Source: Elymus sibiricus
Lineage: Eukaryota; Streptophyta; Magnoliopsida; Poales; Poaceae
Reading direction: 5' to 3'
NCBI GenBank assembly: GCA_039707655.1
Contig: CM077666.1
Span: forward strand, 237,924,166-237,988,165
DNA: 64,000 nucleotides
Part shown: piece after piece, positions 46,132 to 57,708 of the stretch
How the letters are laid out: the number at the start of each line of letters is the position of its first letter
How positions within the stretch are numbered: position 1 is the first letter of the stretch
Translations under genes and position numbers: made by a program
The notes under the pieces: generated by a model
Databases searched by the model: none
Told to the model about the DNA's origin: nothing
What the model saw: the letters and a program-made list of their open reading frames with translations, nothing else

Positions 46132-46619
46132 TCAAGGGCGCAGCCTTGGCGGACTTCCTGGCAGAATGGACGGACCCGCACCAAGAAGAGCCTCGCGAGG
46201 ACAAATCCCTCCTGCCTGGGGACGAAGCACCTGGTGGCTCGACCATGCACTTCAATGGCGTGTTCTCCCGGCAGGGCGCGGGGGCTGACGTCGTGTTCAC
46301 CTCGCTGACAGGAGACAAGCTCTACTACGCTGTCCAGCTCTGCTTCAAGCATGATGACAAGGTCTCCAACAACATCACAAAGTATGAAGGCCTCATCGCT
46401 GGGCTCAAAGCTGCCTCTGCTCTGGGAATTAAGCGCATCATCATCAAGGGTGACTCTCAGCTACTCGTGAACTTCTTCAACAAAAGCTACAAGCCCAAGG
46501 ACGAGCACATGGCCGCCTACTTGGAGGAAGTGCGCAAGCTTGAGAAGCGCTTCCTCGGCCTGGAGCTCCAACACGTCCCTCGCGGCAGCAATAAAGAAGC
46601 AGACGGCATCACCAAGTAG
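46116..46619 (+). pseudogene. rnh: RNase H of element C with lost catalytic residues
   Basis: RNase H fold recognisable from A-A-L-A-D-F-L-A-E-W through I-I-I-K-G-D-S-Q. Compared with B, the first catalytic aspartate is changed (M-H-F-N-G instead of M-H-F-D-G) and the catalytic glutamate is lysine (N-I-T-K-Y-E-G instead of N-I-A-E-Y-E-G). It ends in a TAG at 46617-46619. Confidence 0.85.
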
Positions 46620-48050
46620 GCATCTTGCCGCGAGCCACAAAACCTCGGCGTCTTCGAAGAAAGGCTCCTGAAACCATTAGCTGCACCACCTTCCGCGAGC
46701 GCCATGGCGCCTCATGAGGAGCTCCCTCCCACACCACCCACAGACGCACCTGACTGCGGCCCATCTTTGGGCGCTCGCTTGCTGCTCGCGCTGGAGCCTC
46801 AAACGGATAGCTGGGTTGCAGAGTTCAAGGCCTACTTGCAAAGCGGCACCCTCCCGGAGAAGGACTCAGAGGCAGAGCATCTGGCTCACCAGGCCACCAC
46901 TTACTGCTGGAAGGATGGCGAACTCTACCGCAGGGGCCCCAATGGCATCGTGTTGCGGTGCATCTCCGAGGAACAAGGTCGCGAGCTGCTTGCTGACATC
47001 CATGGCGGAGACTGTGGCCACCACTCTACATCGTGCACCCTCGCTGGCAAGGTGTTCCGCAGCAGCTTCTACTGGCCCACTGCGCTTCAAGACACCACCG
47101 AGCTAGTCCAATCATGCAAAGCCTGCCAATTCCATGCCAAGCAAATCCACCAGCCGGCGCAAGGCCTCCAGACGATCCCACTCTTGTGGCCCTTCGCGGT
47201 CTGGGTGCTGGACATCTTGGGCCCCTTCCCTCGCGCGGCAGGCGGCTACCGCTACCTCTACGTCAGCATCGACAAGTTCACCAAGTGGGCGGAGGTCGAG
47301 CCTGTCCGCGCCATCCCGGTAGGATCATCCGTCAAGTTCATCAGGGGCCTCGTGAGCCGCTTTGGCGTCCCCAACCGCATCATCACTGACAATGGCTCGC
47401 AGTTCACCAGCGACCTCTTCAAGTCATACTGCGCCAGCCTTGCCATGCAGATTTGCTACGCCTCTATGGTGCACCCGCGAAGCAACGGCCAGGCCGAGCG
47501 CGCTAACGCTGAAGTCCTCGAGGGCCTCAAGACAAGAAGCTTAAAGAAAAAGCTTAATGCCTGCGGCAAAGGCTGGCTTGACGAGCTCCAGTCTGTGCTC
47601 TGGTCAATACGCACCACAGCAACCAAGCCTACTGGCAAAACACCCTTCTTCCTCGTCTACGGAGCCGAAGCAGTCCTCCCTTCTGAAATCAATCACGGAT
47701 CTCCGCGAGTCCTCACCTTTAACGAAGCTCATCAGGACGGCTCGTGAGAGGCTGACCTACTGCTCCTTGAGGAAACCCGTCGCCAGGCCACTCTACGTGT
47801 TGCCCAATACTAGCAGGCTTTGCGTCGCTATCACAGCCGCAACATACGCCCTCGTACTCTCAAAGCTGGTGACCTCGTCTTGCGAAGGATCCTCTCGAGA
47901 GAAGGACTCCACAAGCTCTCACCCATGTGGGAAGGCCCATTCAGGGTTGCCCATGTCTCCCGGCCTGGCGCCGCTCGGCTGGAGATGGAGGAGGGTGTTC
48001 CTGTGCCCAACACATGGAACATCCAACACCTCCGCAAGTTCTACCCGTGA
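46620..48050 (+). pseudogene. int: Integrase of element C
   Basis: Linker, then zinc-binding H-G-G-D-C-G-H-H and C-K-A-C-Q-F, catalytic D (V-L-D-I-L-G-P-F, about 47210), D (T-D-N-G-S-Q-F, about 47388) and E (N-G-Q-A-E-R-A-N, about 47498). The core is open from 46704 to a TGA at 47745-47747. The same frame continues past a TAG near 47813 to the end, F-Y-P-stop at 48050, with the L-S-P-M-W-E-G-P-F segment. Confidence 0.9.
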
Positions 48051-49299
48051 CCTCATGCGTATGAACAAAACGGAGCTGTACACGCTCCGGAGCCTCTCTT
48101 TGCGCCTGCCTTATGGGCCCGCGAGAGCTCCCTCCCACAACCCAGTGGAAGCCCATGCTCAGAGCTGGCGGAACGATCGAATTGAGGGCACCACCTGGCT
48201 GCACCATCCTCAAGCTGTCTCGTGTCCGTCACGACAGCCTCTTCTTTTTGGATGTGAAACTGAGGGCGCCACGTGGCTGCACCATCCTCAAGCTGACCCG
48301 TGCCAGACACGGCAGCCTCATCTTTTCGGTTGTGTAATGAACCTTATTATTATGCTGCAGTAAAGCTTTATTTCCTAGATATTATATGTGTTTGGTAAGT
48401 TGTCTGCTTCAGGAGTTGTGCATGCTCGCGATCTCCCTCCTGCGCATCACGTGAGCGGGGGCTAGGCACGATGTGCCTGTGCTCGGGTCAGTCCCAGCAG
48501 CGCTGCAAAACCCAAGTGACTGAGGTCTGGCTCGCGGGCCTGCTCCTGTGCACGTCACCTCGCCAAGGTTCTTGGTGCCTTGTCTCCTTGCGTGACGCCC
48601 ATGAGCAAGCTTGCAAGTGTGCACTGCTCCTCCTTCTGTGAAACCTGTCGGTATGCAGCTGTCACAGGAACAAGGCACATAGAAGGCCTCGCGAGCGCTG
48701 CCTCGTGAGGTAACCCACGTCAAGCCGCCTCCTGACGAAGCCTACAGGAGGCCTTGCGAGCGCTGCATCGCGAGGCGGCCTGCGGCGGTCATCCTCACCA
48801 AGTGCCAACAGGCGGCCTCATGAGTAAGAGCCTCATGAGGCACAATCCGCAGCCACGGCACGGCAAGCGCCGCACTCCATGAAAAAGCTAAGTCTAAATT
48901 GCCTCACAAGCTGCCCTCAGCACCCTTCAAGCTCTTCTCTCCCCGCAACCTCGCTGAGTGCTGGTGTTTTCTCCTTTATGCAAGTCACTTGCACGTCAAA
49001 GGGGGCTTCCCGAGCATCACGCCGCAGGAGCCCTTACTGCCCCTCAGAGCCCTACACCCTCTGGCCTTACCTAGGCACGCATCCTAGCATACCAGGGACG
49101 ATCGTAACCCGCTCGGGGGCTGGGTCCTGACGACGTAGAGCACCAAGGCATGCAAGAAGTGGTAAACATGCCTCACAAGAGGGCCTCACGAGGAACATGA
49201 ATTACAGCAAATCATTAAGTACTTAAGCGCAAAAGTCATGTTTTCACGCCCCCACGGGGCTACATCAATCTGATATAGGATAAATGGAGGGGAAAAGGC
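48051..49299. mobile_element. Element C spacer between pol and antisense gene
   Basis: Non-coding. It holds a direct repeat of GGCGCCACGTGGCTGCACC-type units at about 48187, 48266 and nearby, the single copy of the block duplicated in A (48470-48600) and, at 49240-49266, the conserved complement of GATGTAGCCCCGTGGGGG. Confidence 0.7.
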
Positions 49300-52200
49300 C
49301 TAAGAGGACACGTTGTCGCCGTCGTTGCCGCCATCACCTTCTTCGTCATCGCCTTCGCCGTCCTCAACCTCGCCGGAGCTCTCGCTGCTGTCGTGGGAGA
49401 ACTTCTCGAGTAGGGCGTCGACATGGTCGTCCACCGCCTTCCCTAGGCCATCGCGGAGCTCCCCAGGGACGGGGGCCATCACCCTGTCGAAGTCAAAGTT
49501 GGTGTCGGCGCAAAGGAGATTGCTGAAGATGTGCGTCGCTGTCTGGCTGAGGAGGTCGCGACACTCATCTTCGATGATGCCGTTGACCCGCTTGGCCCCG
49601 ACCTCGAGCCGCTCCACGAGCTTGGTGAAGAAGTCGAGGTAGCTGGCATCGTGGGTCTCAAGGGGGCCCCCGAGCCTCTCTTGGCAGATGGTGGTCAGGG
49701 CGCCGCGGGCTCAGAGCTGGAGGGAGTGGAACATTTTGGCGCGCTCGTGCTGCCGCCCCCTTGCCCGCGTCGCCTCGTCCCTGGCCTGCTCGATGATGTT
49801 GGCGACGCCGCCCACCTACTCCCGGAGGGAGGCCAACTCTTCTTCCGCATCGGCCTTGGCCTTCAGCGCGGTCTTCCGCCGGGGCTCCGCCTCCGTCATC
49901 ACCTCCTTGAGGCCGTCGATCTCCTTCTAGAGCTCCTCGTGCTTCTTCTTGAAGCAGTCCTCCTGGGCCTTCATCTTCTTGCTATGGCCTGCGGCAATCA
50001 CCTGGCGACTCCTCTTGACCCTTGTGTCGGCATCCGCCTGGATCTTCTTCTCCTTGGCATCCAGCGCAGCGTTGGCCTTCTCCATGTGCTGGTTGTAGGA
50101 GGCCTGGGCGGCAGCCACCTCGCGGTCCAGCGTCTCCAGGCGCTCTCGCTTCGTGGCCTGCTCAGCTGTCGTCCTCCAGAGCTCCCACTCGCGGATCGCG
50201 AGATCCGCCTCGCAGCCTGCAAGGCCTTTGGCGCGCTTGTCGAGCTCGCCCTCCCGTGCCTGGAGCAGCTGCGCCTGGGCGGCGTGCTGCTCCTCGAGCA
50301 CCTACGTGCGAGCCTCTGCCTCCTCGCAGCGCTTGTCGGCCGCGTCGGCCTCCCGGGTGGCGCTCTTGAAGATCTCCTTCGCCTCGAAGGCGGCCTTCTC
50401 CCGCTTCTCCCGCGCGGCCTCGTCTTGGCGCCAGCCCAGCTTGACGGCGACGTCGAGTTGTCGCCACCCCTCCACAAGGCACAGGCACTCCCCGGCGAGA
50501 CGAGTCTCCTCCGCCTGGAGTTCCACCTCGAGCTGGCCCAGAGCCACCTGGGTGCTCCACAGAACCCCGCGCTTGAGCAGCGTGCGGCAGTTCACGAGCG
50601 CCAGGGCCTAGTCCGGGTCCGGTTCCTCGCTGCTCTCTGCCGTCACGGCCTGGGAAGGCCCAGCGTCGTTCGTCAGGAGCAGGGGGCTCACCGGGACCTC
50701 CTCCTCCTCTTGCCACTGTGATACGCTCCGCAGGCTCGTCATGCTCGTGGTGGGAGTCTCGCGCACCGGCGTGCGCCAGGGGCTTGCCGAGGTGCCGTCG
50801 GTGCTGCAGTCTCCTTGGCGGGGGAGGAGCTCGGTGGGGGAGTTGGCGCCTCCGCCTCCTCAATTGCTGCGTCCCCTCCTGCAGCAGGTGCCTCGGGAGG
50901 CACGGCCCCTCCTCCGGAGGCCGCCTCCCGAGGCTCGTCCTCCTTGGCCTCAGGAGTCGCGTCCACGCGCGGCTCCGGAGAGGCCACCTGTTCTTCCTCC
51001 ACCTCCGCGCGCCCCGTTTCAGCATCGGGGTGGTGGGTGGCCTCTGCACACCCTTCGGCGCCTGCGGTAGGCGTCGGGGCCCCCTTCGAGCCAGGGGTCT
51101 TCGGTTTCTTCTTCTTCATGGGCCTCCTACGCGCGAGCTCAGCCCCAGATCTCGAGAGGAAGAAGGAAAAACACAAGCAAAAGAGAGCAAGGCATGGTAA
51201 CTTACTCATCATTGGGGACCCACTTCCTCTTCATCAGTGTCGGCCGTTGCCGCTCTCGCGAGGCTTCCTCGCGTCGCCCTTGGAGGGCGTGGCGCGAGGC
51301 TCGGCGGTCACGGCCTTGGAGCCGTCCTTCTTGGCAGGGGCTGTGTGGCCCCACCGCCCGCGCCGGTCTCCTCCTCAAGGGGCTGAGTGGCCCTGCCACC
51401 GGCGTTTATCTCCTCCATGCGTGGCTCGTCAGCTGACGCGATGGTGCTCCCTTCACCTCCCGAGCCAATGGGCCGGGAGGGCACAACCCTGAATTGGGCG
51501 TCGTCGTCGTCATCGTCGTCCTCGAGGTCGCAGATGAGCTGGCGGCGGCTCCGCGGGGTAGGACCGTTGTTGCTTCCCTCCACGGCGTTTGCCGAGGCCT
51601 CGGCGTCGCCGCGGTCTCCTGAGCCATGAACCACCACGAACGGATTCTTGCGAGGCCCCTTGAAACCCTCCGGCACCAGGCCCCACTGGTCGAAGATCGG
51701 CATCTCCGCGGCCAGCTCATCCCTGTCCTGATAGGGGTACAACGGAAGCGCATCCTGGGTGGATCCTTCGCACCGCCGCCGACCAAGATCTGCAAGATCT
51801 CGTCCAACACCTCCGACGGCAGATTGTCGACGCTTAACCTCATGGGGTCCTTCTGGCCAGTGATCTTCCACACCGGATGCAAGCACCTCTGGAGAGGCGC
51901 GATGCGGCGCCGCAAGAACTCCCTCATGACCATCGCCCCCGTGAGCCCGGAATCCCGCAGCTCGGCCATCCGCCCCCACATGGGCGCCAGCCTCGGGTTG
52001 GTGAGCTTCTCATGCTCCCAGCCGGAGCTCTTCATGGCGGGGTCCGTCGGGATCATCAGCAGCAGACTATGCTAGCGCGCGTCCACATAGATCTAGCGCT
52101 GCCTATAGCCCTCCACCTTCCTTGAGATCTTCTGGTTGATGGAGTCTTCCTCCGTCCCCTTGACGCTGAGGAACGAAGCGCATGCCGAGCAATGGTTTGC

Positions 52201-52620
52201 CGCGCTCAGCCGGAGGCTGAAGAAGTGGCGGAAGAGCACCACCGAAGGCATCACGCCCATGAAGGCCTCACAGAAGAAGGCGAAGGTGGAGAGGAGGAGG
52301 ACGGAGTTTGGCTGGAGGTGAAAGGCGTGGATCTGGTAGTGCGTCAGGATGGCGTTGAAGAAGTCAGAGAACGGTGGCACCAAGCCGATGTAGACGCTGT
52401 GGAGGAAGAGGGGGAAGGTCATCGCCTCCAGCTTGCGCGGCGGGCGTGAGCCCGGCCAAATCTGCGTCGCCTTCCACTCATTGGTGACGGCGGCGGTCAT
52501 CGGGACCACCTTGTCCAACCCCTCTCGGTTGGCGTTGATGGAGCGCGACAGGGCCGGCTCCAGGGCTGGCACGGTCGGGGCCGCGGCCGCCGTCTTGCCC
52601 CTCTTGCCAGCGGGTGCCAT
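49300..52620 (-). pseudogene. Antisense accessory gene of element C: PF04195-like, coiled-coil protein with one intron
   Basis: Read on - from ATG 52620 (MAPAGKRGKT). Residues about 80-140 carry the PF04195-like pattern (P-P-F-S-D-F-F-N-A, H-L-Q-P-N-S-V-L-L-L-S, C-E-A-F-M-G-V-M-P-S, F-R-H-F-F-S-L-R). Later come W-G-L-V-P-E and a seven-aspartate run. K-R-K-W-V-P-N-D ends exon 1 at 51206. Exon 2 starts 51126 with a lysine cluster, then proline/alanine-rich sequence and a long glutamate/arginine/leucine coiled coil (about 50600-49700). The end matches A (F-S-N-L-L, D-H-V-D-A-L-L-E-K-F) with a very acidic tail, stop at 49300-49302. Stops at 52093-52095 and nearby, a frameshift near 51775 and further breaks in exon 2 make it a pseudogene. 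Role unknown; conserved order with A argues that the protein was once maintained. Confidence 0.75.
51127..51205 (-). other. Intron in the antisense gene of element C
   Basis: On - GA|GTAAGT donor (GT at 51205) and GCGTAG acceptor (ending 51127), 79 bp. Same position and phase as in A. Confidence 0.7.
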
Positions 52621-52898
52621 TGCCGCACGGTGGAGCTTTGGAGGTGAGAGGAGTAAGAGGATGCGAGGAGTTGGGTGCTAGGAGGCGGGGAGGAGAAGAC
52701 GAAGGCAATGATGATTCTGCGCCACGTGCGGGTTAGTCTTATGGCAGGGCGGACGGTTACCAAGGCATAGTGGGGAAGCGGGGGCGTCCCCTGTCCCATC
52801 ATGTGCCACGCGTCCTCGCCTGGCCCGTAGTCGGTTGGGGCCCGCGCTGTTTCACTCCCAATGGGCGGGAACGTGCGCGCCACGGGCCCGGGGGCTAC

Positions 52899-53268
52899 TG
52901 TCAGGCCAGTGGGAACCAGGGTACCACGGCCCGTCTGCCTGCGGCCCAGGAAGCAAACACCTAGCGAAGGCCCAAGAGGCGGCCCATCCACAGGCACCGC
53001 GAAGCAAGACACCTCGCGAGGCGCCGGCCTCTCGAGGACCCCTCCGCAAGGGGTGAACGACCAAGACTCAGCAGCAGCAGGAAGCCTCGCGAGGCCCCCT
53101 CGCGAGGCAGCCTCCCGAGGCAGCGTCCCGAAGCCACCCGAGCCTGGCGACAGCCATGCAGTCCAGTGCCCACCACGTGGGTGACGCGCTTGGCGACGAG
53201 CAGCGGCGGGAGCCATACCAGCAGGCGCGGACAGAGAGGATTTCCTCTTTGGTGCTAAGGGGGGTAGA
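52899..53268 (+). mobile_element. Element C 3' LTR, first part
   Basis: TGTCAGGCCAG after the polypurine tract CCCGGGGGCTAC. Homologous to 41282-41630; interrupted by LARD-D at 53269 and continued at 56393. Confidence 0.9.
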
Positions 53269-54504
53269 TGTCACGCCCAATATGCGGTCCTATCCCCAAG
53301 GAACTCGGAAGTTCCACTAAGGATAGAAGCGCATATCGAAGACGCTTTGCAAGGTGGATATCATTACAACATACCATGTACTGAATACATGAGAATACCA
53401 GATAAAGGCTTACACTCGCCACAAGCTACAGCATGAATACATGAATACATCAATACATAGCAATCATCATACAGAAGAGCAGGATCCGACTACGGATGAA
53501 ATCAAACGAAAAAGAAGAACGGCATCCACCCTGCTAGTCCCAGGCTTAGGAGAGGTATGGAATCAACACTTGACTTTGAAGCAACTCAAATACCACAAGA
53601 AAACAAAACAAAGGATTTGGCTTGGAGAATAAGCCGGAACAAACATATGATAGAGATTTTGTCCGAAATTTTCGTGGTAGGGCCCACATGGGCTCGATCT
53701 TACAGTGGCCATCCGTACAAGGTAGTGTACGAGACTACGAAGCGTCCCCGAATCGTAGCGAAGCCACAGGGATTCTTTAAGACGCAATGAGCACCGCTGT
53801 AAAAACGACCGTGAGTAGGTGGACCACTAGATGTCGAACCCCAATCTCATATCATGCATCTGTCAGAAAGATATCCTAGGTAACTACTTGAATTCCCACC
53901 TAAGAACTCCTGAAACTTCTTGGTTATGCGATCAGGTTGCGGGTCCAGGAACCTACTCATATCAAACAACAACCTAATCAGTTGCAACTGCATCCGCAAC
54001 AATTAACACACAACCGAGAAACTTCGCAAATTCGTCTAGCTCAGACCTTCAAAAACACAGAGATACTAGTCACGGTGGATCATCCGAGCTATCTCCTCCA
54101 GTACTGGGGAAAAGTCACGACACTATTTGCCACCACAAAAAGTATAGAAGCATTTCGATGTCGGCATCCTCTGGTATTCAAGAACTGGAACGATAGCAAA
54201 TGTGACAAGAACCCTTGGAGCTCAACTCCCGGGTCCAATCCATACGGTCAGGAGGCACCAAGAACAGAATTCTGTCACACCGATATCGCAATGATTCCGT
54301 AAATACCCGCGTGATCCTAAAAAAAATTGAATGAGAAGACTAGTAGAATCGAAACACCTACGTCACAATTCCTCACCAGAGTGACGAAGGGGATAAGGAG
54401 TAAACAGAATTCCTACTCTCCGATATATAACTAGACTCAAAATAGTTTTCTTCTAGACTCGTCAATGGTTCGATCAATCAAGGGGGCTCCTACGGTCGGT
54501 AGAG

Positions 54505-54516
54505 GATCTGATACCA
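54505..54516 (-). other. LARD-D primer-binding site
   Basis: On - TGGTATCAGATC next to the LTR, one mismatch from the initiator-Met type TGGTATCAGAGC. Confidence 0.78.
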
Positions 54517-54519
54517 ACT

Positions 54520-56392
54520 TGTCACGCCCAATATGCAGTCCTATCCCCAAGGAACTCGGAAGTTCCACTAAGGATAGAAGCGCATATCGAAGACGCTTCG
54601 CAAGGTGGATATCATTACAACATACCATGTACTGAATAGATGAGAATACCAGATAAAGGTTTACACTCGCCACAAGCTATAGCATGAATACATGAATACA
54701 TCAATACATAGCATCATCATACAGAAGAGCAGGATCTGACTACGGATGAAATCCAACGAAAAAGAAGAATGACATCCACCCTGCTAGTCCCAGGCTGCCA
54801 ACCGGGAACCCATCCTATGATCGATGAAGAAGAAGAAGCAGAAGAAGAACTCCAAAAGCAAACATGCATCGCGCTCACGTCAAATCTTCGCTTTTCCTGT
54901 ACCTGCACCTGTTGTTGTAGTAATCTGTGAGCCACGAGGACTCAGCAATCCCATTTCCATGGGTAGCAAGACTATCAAAGCTTAAATGGGTATGGAAGGG
55001 TAAGGTGGTGAGGTTGCAGCAAGCACTAAGCATTGTATGGTGGCTAACTTACGAGTACAAGAATAAGAAGAGTAAACTACGCATAACGGTCGCAATCTAA
55101 TAATGATCAAGAAGTGATCCTGAACACCTACTTACGAGTACAAACATAACCCCAGCGTGTTCTCTTCTCGAACTTCCTCGAAAAGAGACAATGACGGTTA
55201 CGCACGCGGTTGGTGTATTTTAATTAGATTTAGTGTCAAGTTCTCTACAACCGGAGGTTATAAATTTCCAAGTCGCCACATAACCGCGGGCACGGCTCTC
55301 TGAAAGATTTAACCCTGCAGCGGTGCTCCAAGTAGTCCATTATAAATTACCACACGCATCCGATGGAACATCCTCACACCGTGATAACACGATGCTTACG
55401 ATAAGGAATCCCGATGGATAAGCCACTCGTAAAAGGTAAAACTAAACCAGCAAGACCTCCCGACGTGTCGACGTTCCTGATAGGAGCCGCGTATCTCGTT
55501 CTCAGGTCACGGTGGATGGGAAAGCCTATGAGTAAAACAAGTGCCTCAAGTTTCCCCGTGGTAGCCCCGTAGTCTGCCCGTTTCGGACCAACACTCATGT
55601 GGAGCACTGGCCCGGGGTTGTTGATTAATTAACCTCGGGTACTAGTAAGTCCCTATGCAAATTTTAGTTGTTATTAGGCAAATGGTAAAACCAATGTTGG
55701 GCCTTTCTGGAGAAGTTTATCCTAAAATGAATGATCACGGGGGTTCCCATATGCCCCACATGTGTTAGAAGCGCTCATCAAGGAACATAACACCGGTATT
55801 ACGGAAACTAGGGTGGCATGAGTGGAACAAAACACCAGGCAAAAGGCCGAGCCTTCCACACACAATCAAGTATATAGATGCATTAATTAAATAAGAGATA
55901 TTGTGATATCCCATGATATCCATGTCCCAACATGGAACAACCTGCAACTGCACCTGCAACTAGCAACACTATAAGAGGGGATGAGCAAAGCGGTAACATA
56001 GCCAAACAATGGTTTGCTGGGTAAGGGTGGTTAGAGGCTGTAACATGGCATATGGGAGGCCGACATATATGTGGTAGGAAGCACGACATAGTGATAGCAA
56101 CGAGACAACTAGCAAGCAAAGATAGTAGAGATATCCAAAATCATGATCATCTTGCCTGAAATCCCGCTAGGAAGAAGATCGAGTCCATCAAGAAGATGAA
56201 CACGCATATTCGAATGAATCCTCACACTTCGCAACATAACCGGGACTATCGAGAAGAAGCACAACCGGAAAGAAGCAAACAAAATGGTAAACAAACAAGC
56301 ATAAACATGGCATGATGAAATGGTGCAATGCAAAATAAATAGAGCAAGCAATACTATAGCATTGACAGAAGAATCGGTCTCGGGGTGTCACA
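54520..56392 (-). mobile_element. LARD-D 5' LTR, internally deleted (1.87 kb)
   Basis: Both LTR ends and the conserved 3' half are present, but the middle 2.3-2.5 kb that holds the GC-rich promoter core in G, H and the LTR at 60495 is missing. The joint is near 56315-56320 (CATGATGAAATGG). Confidence 0.82.
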
Positions 56393-56902
56393 GCAGTGCT
56401 GGCTGCCCACCCCCAATGCAAGTCCCAAAGCCTGCCCGTTTGGTGAAGGAAGACCAGGACGATAAGGTACGCAGGGCAGAGGTCATCACCGAGCCAACCG
56501 GCGCGTCATGGATAACACCTTTGCAGGCGAAGACCGCCTTTTGTCAGGATAAGCCTGGGCGCCTGTCCCCTTTCAAATTGCCGTTGTGTGTGGCTACCCT
56601 TCCCGCCAGCATTTTCGAGGGAAGAGGATGAAGGTGACTATAAAGGGGCAGTGCTGCCACCATAGAAGGGGTCGACCAATTCCTCCTTCTCCTACTTGTA
56701 CTCACCAGAGTAACCCAAACCCCAAGCAGGAGTAGGGTTTTACACTGCAAGGTGGCCCGAACCTGGGTAGCTGTTGTGTCCCCTATCGTGCTCTGTGTGC
56801 TGCGTGCTCTCGCCGTGGTTTCACCGTGGTCAATGTCTAGAGGGTAGGAACGAGTGCGCCCCCAGAGGTCGAACCAGGGTCCCCGCAGCCCCGATTCCGA
56901 CA
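56393..56902 (+). mobile_element. Element C 3' LTR, second part
   Basis: GCAGTGCTGGCTGCCC continues the LTR after LARD-D and ends CCCGATTCCGACA at 56902, followed by TSD CACAC. Contains the TATA box CTATAAAGG at about 56638. Confidence 0.9.
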
Positions 56903-56907
56903 CACAC

Positions 56908-57708
56908 ATATATAAGCAACGATGGTCAGTGTCCTGTCAATTCCATCCCATCAGTTAAAACAAAGCAGGAAATGAGATGATGTAAGCGTGGGCAGCTTCA
57001 ACACACCACCGGATTAGATATCTAGAATACACACATACATGCAGGGCAAAAGAAAATCATTGGATCTGTTCTGATTAATGTGGATGGCATGAATAAGGAA
57101 CATGTTTTTACAACTACAATTTGAAACTGGCACTTGTTACAAACATGCAATCTGATGCAAACACCAAACTAAACAACACTGGAGGAAATGATGCCTATCC
57201 AAATCTATACTAGAACAAAGTTTGAAGGATTGAGAAGGATGGACTTACATTACAAGTTAACACAGGCTCTACAAAGACCTTCTCCATGTCGATGGAAGGA
57301 TAATTCAAGAAATTCACCAAAGAAACTTCTTCATAAGCGTTGCCTTTATTCTACATTTTGTAAAGAGTAAATATATATCTATTAATATTGGAAGAAGTAG
57401 AGGATAATGAAGCTCAGATGTAGAGTGATGATAGATAATCAAATCGCTATCAATTAAGTACAGTGTTACAAGGCAAAAGGTACTGGCAAGAGCAATGCAG
57501 ACCTCAACTTGTGCAGTGGCATTGGCTTTATTCAACATTTTGGTAAGAGTAAATATAGATCTGATAATTTGGAGAAAATGGAGGGTGAAAGCGCATTTGC
57601 TCCCTTGGTAGTTTTGGTAGTTCATGTCAACATGCATGTTGTTGGACTAACATTTTCATCTAGCATATTTCAGGAAAGTTCAATATTGGCATGGCTAGGA
57701 AATGTGAT
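56908..57708. mobile_element. CACTA element, continuation after element C
   Basis: AT-rich sequence joining the CACTA intron at 41281 across the CACAC TSD. No clear exon; two similar segments with TTATTC(T/A)ACATTTTG and AGAGTAAATATA lie at about 57341-57400 and 57527-57585. The other CACTA terminus is not seen because a copia LTR starts at 57709. Confidence 0.6.

Larger units (their letters stand above)
53269..56392 (-). mobile_element. LARD-D, heavily deleted LARD inside the 3' LTR of element C
   Basis: Ends TGTCACGCCC at 53269 and GTGTCACA at 56392. It consists of a 278-bp end of one LTR (53269-53546), a 973-bp PBS-proximal internal piece (53547-54519, matching LARD-H about 17490-18479) and a shortened second LTR (54520-56392). 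Flanks GTAGA and GCAGT agree at only 3 of 5 positions, so the TSD has decayed or the ends were modified. Confidence 0.85.
41282..56902 (+). mobile_element. Gypsy element C, complete span
   Basis: LTRs at 41282-42150 and 52899-56902 (the latter split by LARD-D), exact CACAC TSD, PBS and polypurine tract present. About 12.5 kb without D. Order on +: gag, protease, RT, RNase H, integrase; then an antisense gene on -. It is a different LTR family from A/B but related in coding sequence and layout. It is inserted in an intron of the CACTA gene. Confidence 0.93.

Noticed and set aside
49531..50721. 396-codon leucine-rich open stretch on the + strand
   Set aside because: Complement of the coiled-coil exon 2 of the antisense gene in C; the GAG/CTC codons of a coiled coil read as leucine on the other strand.
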